Assembly (NCBI GenBank): GCA_020736575.1
Contig: JAGPYM010000021.1
Span: 620,001-684,000 of the forward strand
DNA from: Thelonectria olida
Lineage: Eukaryota > Ascomycota > Sordariomycetes > Hypocreales > Nectriaceae
Reading direction: 5' to 3'
Length of the DNA stretch: 64,000 nucleotides
The notes under the pieces are model-generated. The model had not been told where the DNA came from. It saw only the letters and a program-made list of their open reading frames with translations, and searched no databases. Shown here piece after piece: positions 55,250 through 64,000 of the stretch. The first letter of the stretch is position 1. Each line of letters starts with the position of its first letter. A program made the position numbers and the translations under genes.

Positions 55250-58200
55250 CGAGTAAGTAATTTTAAATCGATTTCCCCCCCCTAAATGCAAACTAATTTT
55301 TTTCTTTTATTATAAAAAGCAATCCTAAATTAATTCTATTTTTATTATACCTTTATATAAAAGGACTATTAATTACTTAAAATATATAAAAGGGAAAAAT
55401 AGTAATTACTATTTAGTCCTATTACTATTTAATTTTAATAAGGTAAGTAAAATCTAAATTAATTTAAAATTAATTTAGCTAATAGCTTTTAGTATTGTTA
55501 TATTAAGGTCGCGCCTAATAAGGTCTTCTATTAATACTAATTTAAAAGTAAGGAAATATATTTTATAATATATTAATTATAAAGTAATTTAGAATTAATT
55601 TAAGCTAATTTTTTTTTATTAGACTTTTAAATTCTCTTTTAAGTTAAACTTATAATCTTATATTATTAAGTATATAAGTAGTCTTTAAATTAAGGCTTAA
55701 GCTACTAGTACTAACTCTTTATAAGTAGAAAATAATATAAAAGGTAAGTCACTTAATATTAATTTTAAATTAGCTTTAAATCGATTCTACCCTAGGTTTC
55801 TACTCTAGCCTAATAAAGCGCATATAAAAGTATAATGCTTATAAGAATAACCCTAATACTAATAATAAGGAGGACTAAAACCCAGCTAAGGAAGAGGTTA
55901 TTAAGACTCCCACTAAAAAGAAGTTAACCTGCGCCCTTAAGCCTAAAAAGAAGGTTCTATTTTAGCTCCTAATATATAAATATAAGGACTAGGAGTTTAT
56001 AAGTAATTTTAAATTAATTTAAAATTAATTCTAATACTAATATATATTATATAAATTACTATTAGTAAGCTTAAGGATATTATTAGATTAAATAGTAAGG
56101 GCAAGTGTAACTTTTATATTAAAATAAAATATATATATTATAAATTCAGCTTATATTAATTTAGAATTAATTTTAATACTTTTAAATCCCTATTTTATAA
56201 AATAATAAGCTGACTATAAGGTTTAGGGTTATTTTATTATAAATATAAAACTTAAGGCTATTATTCCTTTCCCTATAGCTATTATTAAAAAGAAGAAGAG
56301 AAAGTTAGAAGTAGTAAAACGAACTGGCTAAACTAATTTTAAATTAATTATAAGTTAATTTAAAAACCTCTGCTTAAAATATATTTTTAATAGTAGCCTT
56401 ATAAAGAACTATTTTAATATAAAAGTAAATAATCTTTATATAATATTAGGCCTAAAGGTTATTATTAGGTTAGAGATTAACTCTAAATAATTTAAAATCG
56501 ATTTATAATAGATTCTAATTAAAAAGGGCCGGGAGAGTATAAAGGAAATTAAAAATAAAATGCTTAAAAATAGTTAGATTAGAGTGGGAGTAAAAATAAG
56601 GGAACTAGAATTAAAATAATAATATAAATAGATCCTAAATTAATTATAAATCGATTTTATTAAAAGGAATTAAATATTTTAAAATAGGCTATAATACTTA
56701 ATATTAAATAAACACTTAATTGTATTTACTATTTTATTCTATTTATTAATCTTTTTAAATAAATTTTAGTAAAATAAATAATTAAAATATTATAGGAATT
56801 AATTTAAAATTAATTTAAAATCTATTTAAATTAATTTATTTCTTATTCTAGCCTTCTTATTTCTATTTACAATTTCCTAATTTCTTCCCACTCCTTTTAG
56901 ACTTTAAGCTCTTATAACTTTAAAATAGCTTCTATTCTTTTTATTTTAACTTCTTATACTTTATATTCTAACTACCTTTCTCTTTTTTTTATTTCTCTCT
57001 CTTTCTCTTTCAAACTTTAACTAGTTTGCTATTATACTTGCTATTATACTAATTATTAAAGAGTTTAAACCCTATAAAAGAATTAGTCTAGAATCGACTT
57101 AGGATTAATTCTAAATAAAATACCTAGTTTATTTATGCCCTACTATATTCTAGCTGCAGCTGCAGCTATAGCTACAGCTGCTAGATAAGGTTACTTATAA
57201 TAGAATCTCCTTATTAGCTATATTTATTAGAAATAAAATTCCTCTATTTAAATAATATTCTTTATATTATATAACTATTAGATGATTAATATTAGAATTA
57301 ATTTAAAGTTAATTTATATATAAGCCTATTTCTATTTATAAATAAGTTATATTTAAATATTATTTAACTAATTAGTTATTTAAACTCTAGTATTAAGAAA
57401 GGTCTACTTACTTTATAAGAGGCGCTAGTTATAAATAGTATATTTAGAAAAATAAAATAAAATTTAAATTAATTTAAAATAGATTTTATATTAGGGTTAA
57501 AATTACTTACTTTTTAATATACTCTAATAGTAATACTAATCTTCCTATTAAATAATATAAAAGCTTATATAAGACTTTAATAGTATTAGTATAACTATTT
57601 AAATAATTCTAATCTTCGTTAAATAAGCTGCTTAAAATAGAATTTAAACTCTACCTAATTAATAGTACCTTTTTATAATATGCCTCCTAATAAAATTATT
57701 AGGTTTTTATAAAGAATTTAAAATTAAGTTAAAATTAATTAAAAATTACTTACTTTTAAAATACTTGCAAATACTAATATAATTACTTTTAGTTATTATT
57801 ATAAGAAAACTACTTATTTAATTGTATTTTAAGCCTAAACCTCAATTAAAATAAGGTTTAAAAAGCCTTTTAATCCCTTATTTAAAATAAATCTTATAAA
57901 AGCAAATTATATACTTAGTCTGCCATTCTTATAGCCGCTTCTTAGGGTTAATATATTATTAAAAGTAAAGTTCCCATTTTAAAGAATTAATTTAAAGTTA
58001 ATATTAAATTGATTATAAATTACTTACTTACTAATAAGGTTTTTTATAGTTTAATTAATTATAATACTAATAAAGCCCTTTTTATATAAGTATTTAAACT
58101 TTAACTTAATTTAATACTAAATAGAAAGAATCTTAAAAACTTTAAAATATATAATATAATAAGTATTTTTATCCTTATAATTTAAATAAATATAATAAAA

Positions 58201-60180
58201 AGAAAGGACTAAAAGGAAATTAATACCTAATTTTAAATTAATTTTAAGTGAATTACCCTTTATAATAGCTAGACTTAACTAACCCTAAAATACCTCTTTT
58301 ATCTCCCTAGCTATATACTTATAATTTATATTAACTTAAAAAGTAATAAAATCCTTTTATTTAAAAAGCTTAACTTGCTTTTTATAAAAGCAAATTGCTA
58401 TAAAGTTTTTACTATTATCTATTATATATTAAATATACTAGAAAAATTAATAATAAATTATAAATCGATTCTAAATTACTTACTAGTACTTTTTATAAAA
58501 AGGCTTATTACTATTATATAAATTAAACTATAAGTTAGGAAGATTTAAATAGGTAAGTTAGAATATATTACTTATAAAAAATAGTTTAAATTTAATTTAA
58601 ATTATTTAAGCTTATATATACTTTTATAAGAGAAGACTTGCTAAAATAACTATAAAAGTCTTATAGCTTAAAGCTATTAAAAAATAAAACTATAATTAGA
58701 TTAGCTAGAATTGATTTAAAATTAATTAAAAATAACTTATATAATACTATATTATATTGCATCTTAATAAGCTATATTAGCTTAATTAATTTATTTTTAA
58801 TTACTTTTAGTATTTTTATTAAAGGGGGTAGTAAATAAATATACTAGCTATAAGAAGTAATTAAAAGAGTAGGAAAGTAATCTCTTATAAAAGTAAAAAA
58901 ATTAAAAACTATATTATATAAAAACTAAACTATCTCTCCCTCTTTTAAAAGATAGTTAGTATTTAGATTAAAATAAATATAAAATCAATTTAAAATAGAT
59001 TTAAAATTACTTATTATATATCTTTTATTTTCCTCTATTTAATAAAAATTAAAAACACTCCTCCTTAATTATTAGGTATATACTAGCTAAAGCCTATATT
59101 ATTTTATTATAATATAGTTAATAATCCTATTTATAAAAGTAAAAAAAATAGTTCTCCCTTAACTGGCCTATATTATTATATTTAAAAATAAGTTAAAATA
59201 TATTAGAAATAGCTTAAAATAAATTAGTTTTAAATCGACTTAAAATCAACTTACACTTATATTATAATCACTCTCTATTAGCTTAAAAGAGCAGCTCTCT
59301 TACTTTAAAAAATAACTATTTAATTAAGTAAATACTTTTATATAGCTAAAAACTTTACTAGTAAGAGTAAGTAAATTAATTAGAAATCAATTTAAAATTA
59401 ACTTACTTTAATACTTAAGTTTTTAAAAGTAGATTTAATACCTTCCTTTATATTTTAAATATTTTATTAAATATCTATTATATTCTAAAAAAATAATACT
59501 ATTAATTACTAATAAATTTATAACCCTTTCTAACTATATATATATAAATTAATTATATATAGGCTATATTTAATAGTTTTAATAAAATAGCTTTAGTAGG
59601 GAATTTATAATAAGTACTATATTAAATCTAATATATTTATTATTAATTAATTCTAAATTGATTTTTAATTACTTATACCTAGGTTTAGAGCCTTCCGCTC
59701 TTTTATATTTAAACTTATAAGTGTAATAATATATTTAACTCCCTTATTAACACTTTTTAAATACTTAGGGTTTATAGCTATATAAATTACCTTCTTAACT
59801 TATAACTTTTAATCCCTTTTATATTTATATATATTATTATATCTATTAGTAAAAGCTTAAATCTATATAATTTCTAAAAATAGGTCCTATTATATCTAGA
59901 GAAAGTTAATAGAAATTAATTTTAAATTAATTTTAAATTAACTTACTTTTAATACTAGTAGATAGTAGTCTAATTGCTCAAGTTTAGTTGCCCCCTTATT
60001 AGAGAGACTATAAAGCTTATTAAAATATAATTTAATCTAAGGATATTTAAAAGCTAGTTCTAGTTATATAAGTAATATAAATTCTAAATTAATTTATACT
60101 TCCTATCTTTAAAAACTAGAATCCTAAATACTTATACACTCTATTAAATCTAAATTAATTCTAAATTAATATAAAATAAT
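55250..60180. repeat. Dispersed intron-like motif family inside the transposon
   Basis: The core, about AAATYRATTTNAAATTAATT, recurs roughly 24 times at intervals of about 145-295 bp. In the left half several copies start with GTAAGT on plus (55253, 55443, 55744). In the right half they end with ACTTAC, that is GTAAGT on minus (57510, 57753, 58483, 59404, 59944). At least five copies run from donor through a CTAAT/TTAAC branch-like box to an AG acceptor within 46-70 nt: for example 55443 to about 55492 on plus, and minus introns starting at 59944, 59404, 58483 and 57753. They look like related spliceosomal introns of two inward-reading genes. RIP has converged base composition, so some similarity could be compositional. 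Confidence 0.6.
57151..57184 (+). repeat. Near-palindromic AGCTGC repeat in the AT-rich interior
   Basis: Hexamer-like AGCTGC units run inward from both sides of a central GCTATAGC, an almost perfect inverted repeat of 34 bp. It is a GC island within an AT desert and still contains CpA steps. Confidence 0.7.
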
Positions 60181-60223
60181 AATATTATTAAATAATATAA
60201 GTTTAATAGAGCAGAGCTATTAT

Positions 60224-60359
60224 AGAGGGAAAAACAAAAGCTAAGCTAACCCCTGCTAAAAGGTCAGCTGACCTGTGCTATAGAGATCAACTGACCTATT
60301 AGAAAAGTGGGACAGGTCAGCTCATCATCCCTACGACAGGTCAGTTTAACTGTACACTC
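60224..60359 (-). repeat. Right terminal inverted repeat
   Basis: Mirror of the left end. This copy keeps more C and G than the left one, so it is closer to the original sequence. The repeated GGTCAGCTGACC-type words are clearest here. Confidence 0.9.
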
Positions 60360-60368
60360 TGTTCTGAC
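60360..60368 (+). repeat. 9-bp target site duplication, right copy
   Basis: Exact copy of 54866-54874, directly outside the right inverted repeat. Confidence 0.92.
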
Positions 60369-60743
60369 CGAGCGCGAAAATCATTGCAAATCCCGTGCCT
60401 AGTTTGGATTCTCTTCGGGCCGTGCTTCTTCTTGCCAGATAGGAGAGATTGAGAGCGGTACGGCCGAGCGATGTGTGCTGCCGACCCGCGTCGACGGGGA
60501 CAGGGGCCTTGGGAGTTTATCAAAGCCCGAGACACTAATACGAGTGCCAGGTCCGCAGTCTTTCTTCTGTCACAACAAGCGACAATAAGCTTTCCTGTCT
60601 TAATTATTTGAGTAGTGAAGTTCAGAATATATAAAAGTCTTGTTCCTGCAGCATGAGATTTATGATCTCATCCAGTACCTCGCATTAGGTTCTCCGCATA
60701 TATTGGCCGGCACTAACACACCCACTGCCAACACCACCTCACG
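60369..60743. other. Right flank of the transposon
   Basis: The minus frame from 60535 down to the insertion point is open and in phase with 54865-54691 on the other side. Otherwise this is the upstream region of the regulator pseudogene. Confidence 0.4.
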
Positions 60744-61994
60744 ATGAGCCCCGCTGCGTTGGCTCTCGAGAGACCCCCCCAGTTCGCTTGTAATCGGTGC
60801 TAGTCCCTGAAGTTGCAGTGTCCTCGGTCAAGCGAGCTTGATAAGAGTGGACTGGATGAACCATGTTCTTGGTGCCGCAAGGCTGGGGCCACATGTATTG
60901 TCAGTGAGCGAGGCAACGTTGGTCGACCTGCAATGAGAAAAGCAACCTCTCCAACACCCACAGAGCTCACGGAGGTATCGTATCGCCTTGATCATTACCG
61001 AGAGTTGAGAAAGGCCCCACCAGCAGGAGGAAACAGCCTCATCGACGCCCTCGGCCTTGGCCTAGATTCATCACTTCCGCAAAGCGGGCTTATATCTACT
61101 GATTCAATGTCAAACCCTTTACTGCAATCTAGAAAATAACCTATGAGGCATAGGAAGCCCTGTCTTGGAACAACTTCTATATCAAATCCGCGTGATAGTG
61201 ATGGCATGGATCAGAATAAAGCTGGGTGGCGGGCTCACCCTACTTTGTCGGATGGAACGCTAGACTCTGCGGCGAACAACATCCAAGAACCAGAAGCGGT
61301 AAGTCACAATTCATGCCCTGGAAGGCTACTACTATTTTACTGAGCCCTTCCTATTAGCGGAAACGTCACGGCTAATAACCTGCAAGGTCATATACAAGCC
61401 ATTCCCCCATGACATCGACATAGATCTCGGTCTCCCCACTTTTTACTTCCCTCATCCCACGACAAACATGTTCGATCCAACTGGAGGAATATCGAGATTG
61501 AAAGACAACAAGAGGATGGCATGTTCGCCAACATATCCGAGAACGCGCCAGCGAGTACCAAGTGGTGATGATTGGGTAAATATCGAACTACGATCACATG
61601 CTACTAACGTACCAGAGTCTGCAGTTACCTTCCTGTTGCTGGGGTGTTATATCTAACTATTGTTCTCTTTCGAAATCGACATGGTGTTTATATGCCGAGA
61701 ATAAAGTCAGGGGACCCTCATCTGACATAACAATTGGGGGCAATCAACTTGATGCCAAAGGCAACTCAGACCGTGATATATCTTCTCGGCCGGGTGCACA
61801 AAGCCTTCATGATCTGCGGACCTGAGAATAGAGACGCCGGCAAGGTGGATGGTGACGAAAAGAATTCCAGGGGCATAGAAGGCTGGAAAAGAGCTTTGAT
61901 GGGAAATAAAAATTTAAATAAAGCTCTGTTAAGCCAGACGTTTAACGAAATTCAAGAACAACAACAGAGGTTAATGAGAAAAGCTCAGCAGTAA
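60744..61994 (+). pseudogene. Zn2Cys6 transcription factor, nonsense codon in the zinc cluster
   Basis: From the ATG at 60744 the reading is PPQFACNRC, then TAG at 60801-60803, then SLKLQCPR..CSWCRKAGATCIV. This is a complete Zn2Cys6 pattern with the stop in place of the residue after the second Cys, where relatives have a polar residue such as Gln or Arg. CAG to TAG is a CpA-to-TpA change. The frame then runs on to a TAA at 61137. Further plausible coding pieces lie beyond it, among them one at 61143-61302 ending at a GTAAGT donor and a C-terminal piece (VIYLLGRVHKAFMICGPEN..IQEQQQRLMRKAQQ) at 61734-61994. Exon limits downstream are uncertain. The gene starts only 384 bp from the RIP-hit transposon, which suggests RIP leakage as the cause. 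Confidence 0.7.
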
Positions 61995-62617
61995 GCAGAT
62001 GATCAAAAGATCCCAGATATGAAGATAGCATATACTCACGAGCTAAAGACGTCCAAGAAAAGAGCTAGCAACGGAGAAATTAGTGGGAGTGTGAGAAACT
62101 GTGAGAGCAGGATCAGAAGCAAGGTGAGGACTGAATGTTGAGAGCATGGAGCGTATTGATCTCAAGGAGAGCAAGCAAGGTAGCCTCCCTCTGAAGTTAC
62201 TTCTACTGTAGACATTTTTGTCTAATGCCTGGAGTTATATGTGAAAAGCCGTCCGTCTTCATGCCTCGCTGATCCCGCAACCATACGGGGCCAACTCGCG
62301 GTCGCAAGGGTTAGGGGTAGGCTTGAATGGAAGCCCCTTTCCGACTACAACGCGATTCACCCTATCTCGACCCATTACCTTCTTATTTATCCAATAAGCT
62401 TATCTCTCCACTACATTAGCTGAACACCCTCATCCCAGACCTCCCATCAGCTTGCACGTGCCATGACCACATTTGACGTAAGTGCTATTTGGCGCTTTTA
62501 AAAGGATGCAGCGGCTTTCAGCCTGCAGCAGGCACCCCCTTCTTAGTTTGCATGTGATATTGTCTCAAGCTTTCCACAAAAGAATGCATCGGGCCAGTTA
62601 CTATGCACCACACCGGC
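61995..62617. other. Intergenic, no gene seen
   Basis: Only short frames occur. Nothing recognised. Confidence 0.55.
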
Positions 62618-62990
62618 CTAAATGTCCATGACGTCAACAAGCACCTCTCCTGTCAGACTCCCATCGCTACAGAGAAACATGGTAGGGCCAGCCAGCTCTT
62701 CTGGGGTACCCCATCTGCCTGCCGGAAACCGAGAAACCCGTGTGGCATATTGTTTGGGATCTGATCGAAGGTCCGTATTTTGGTTGAGAGAATTAGCTGC
62801 ATCCTCCCTATGAGTTGGAATTTACGAGGCCTCACTCACATGTCGTCTTACCTCTATTGCTGCGACCATGCCCTCCTGTCTTGACCGCCCGTATAGCGCT
62901 TGAAACCTAGCCATCTCGCCCACTCTTGGCGGTTCCAGAGTGTCCAGTCAACCTTGATAAAGTCTGCAGCGGTCCCGAGAGGACGTAGTG
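62618..62990 (-). pseudogene. C-terminal relic of a short-chain dehydrogenase
   Basis: On minus, 62740-62620 reads RFPAGRWGTPEELAGPTMF followed by LCSDGS and GEVLVDV, the near-invariant C-terminal segment of sugar-type SDRs (R.P.GRWG.PEE.AG...FL.SD). Upstream, 62922-62852 reads MARFQALYGRSRQEGMVAA, plausible for the preceding helix, then a GTAAGA donor. The catalytic and cofactor parts are missing and the end differs from VDGG. It is a truncated, decayed fragment, unrelated in detail to the SDR at 4.4 kb. Confidence 0.55.
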
Positions 62991-64000
62991 ATGGTGTCGT
63001 TGGCAACGATGCCGCTGGCGAAGATGAAGAGAACTGAATGGATTCCATCGCCCCTTGTTGATTAAAAATGGAAGGGCTTAATGAGACTCTTTTGGGGGGC
63101 ACGGTAACGCAGTTAGCTAATCGGGCAGCTCGGTCTTGGAGGCCATTGAGACTGCGAAGAGGCTCAAGTTATACTCATCCTCGTTGGACACGCGAATGAG
63201 GATAAACAACACGCTTATGTTGCGCACATTTCGACGTCAATGCGAAATTCGTGAGGTCGCTAATGCCGTTGAACCTGCTAAGTCTTGTGCCAAAAAATGA
63301 AACATCACCAACAACGTAGGTGACGACCTCACGCGTGAAGACGCTAGCGCCTCAAACACATAGATTTTCATGCAAAATATTTCAGTATCAAAAGGGTTCC
63401 AATCTTCCATTGTCGTCATTTCCTAATTAGAGGACGGGGTTTGACAGATGCCGCGTGCTCAGTTCCTTAGTTCGCAAATCGCTGCTTAGCTGATTGAGTA
63501 ACTGTTACGTAGGTCACGATGGTCAGGAGGTGCGTACTTGGACACCAACCTAAACGGTTGTAAACTAGTCCCTTCTGGTATTCTTCCGTCTCCTCCTGGG
63601 CCGAGGAGTTACCAGGCTATCTAGCTGTAAACTCAGGACACTGGGCGACCCCCGTTTCGATACTGCCACAACCTGCTTAGCTCCCACATCTTCGGCGTCC
63701 TCAAGTTGTAATTGACATAAGTACTATCTCGTGTACGAATGCCTGCATCATTAGTTGACCTGACACTCGACATTTCTTCCTTCGGGACGGTTTTCTGGCG
63801 TCCGCTGTTCGACTCTCCCTCGAGTCCGTCGACCAGCCCGCTCAAAGATAGACTTTTTACTCGATTTTCTCTCTCAATCCAGCCATCTCTGGTGTTGATC
63901 GAGGTATCCATGTCCATGAAATCTCCTTCCTCAGGGTCACGTGTGAAACGCGCCGTCGGATCAAGAGGAAAGATGGAATCAAGGTAATGCTGGTTGAGTT
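62991..64000. other. Right end of the window, no gene assigned
   Basis: Two short overlapping frames near 63633-63987 lie on opposite strands. Neither shows a motif, and a gene crossing the window edge cannot be excluded. Confidence 0.4.

Larger units (their letters stand above)
54875..60359. mobile_element. Mutator-like DNA transposon (MULE), RIP-degraded
   Basis: The element is 5,485 bp, bounded by inverted repeats of about 130 bp that begin GAGTGTACAG, with a perfect 9-bp target duplication outside. Long inverted ends with a 9-bp duplication identify the Mutator superfamily, known in fungi from Hop-type elements. The interior is extremely AT-rich and almost free of CpA/TpG while TpA is abundant, which is the result of RIP. 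No transposase frame survives; traces such as the Lys-rich stretch near 55900-55960 show former coding sequence. About two dozen copies of a short motif, several with intron structure, are spread through it. Because the duplication is still perfect, insertion is recent relative to the damage inside. RIP requires related copies, so others should exist in the genome. Confidence 0.9.

Noticed and set aside
54875..60359. Helitron, LTR retrotransposon or Starship identity for the AT-rich element
   Set aside because: Long inverted ends with a 9-bp duplication fit Mutator-like elements; no direct LTRs, no Helitron-type TC/CTRR ends, and no tyrosine recombinase gene is seen.
54875..60359. The AT-rich block as a centromere or mitochondrial insertion
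   Set aside because: It ends to the base at inverted repeats with a target duplication, and its CpA depletion is the RIP pattern.

Overview
The window is chromosomal DNA of a filamentous ascomycete, probably a sordariomycete. Genes are compact, with several short introns of about 45-95 nt carrying GT..CTAAC/CTGAC..AG signals. The gene families are typical of these fungi (FlbA-type RGS, Zn2Cys6 regulators, a HET protein, rhodopsin-like and MFS membrane proteins, a fungal GH3). One 5.5 kb block is AT-saturated and nearly stripped of CpA, the trace left by repeat-induced point mutation (RIP). I assembled 17 multi- or single-exon coding genes with exon junctions that keep frame, plus several broken genes. 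Two of the 17 still need a one-base frameshift to be allowed.

Layout. 0-8.7 kb: an FlbA-like RGS paralogue, a C2HC/Zn2Cys6 regulator, an SDR, a rhodopsin-like membrane protein gene with one nonsense codon, and a divergent Arf-like GTPase. 8.7-21 kb: a HET-domain gene, a disordered protein with a Pro-Gln-Met/Ile repeat, an MFS sugar transporter, and a 108-residue secreted protein in three exons. 21-31 kb: a large PLP-dependent decarboxylase with one frameshift, an amidase with an intact Lys-Ser-Ser triad, and a Zn2Cys6 regulator.

31-47.5 kb reads as a carbohydrate or glycoside catabolic neighbourhood: aldo-keto reductase, lactose-permease-like MFS, Gfo/Idh/MocA dehydrogenase, the relic of a second Gfo/Idh/MocA gene, a Zn2Cys6 regulator, a DHA1-type MFS exporter, and an intracellular-type GH3 beta-glucosidase with a PA14 domain. 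Import, hydrolysis, oxidation/reduction and a local regulator would fit together; this is inference from context.

47.5-64 kb: an uncharacterised protein, a gene-poor stretch, a secreted protein with a hydrophobic C-terminus, then a complete Mutator-like DNA transposon (54,875-60,359). It has roughly 130 bp inverted ends and a perfect 9-bp target duplication, and its inside is destroyed by RIP. About two dozen copies of one short motif lie inside it. Several look like near-identical spliceosomal introns, and their donor ends point toward the nearer end of the element in each half. Right of it lie a Zn2Cys6 regulator pseudogene, whose nonsense codon is a RIP-type C-to-T change 440 bp from the element, and an SDR relic.

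Three frame breaks (21.7, 46.7 and about 49.6 kb) each fit loss of one base in a homopolymer, so sequencing error must be excluded before calling those genes dead.
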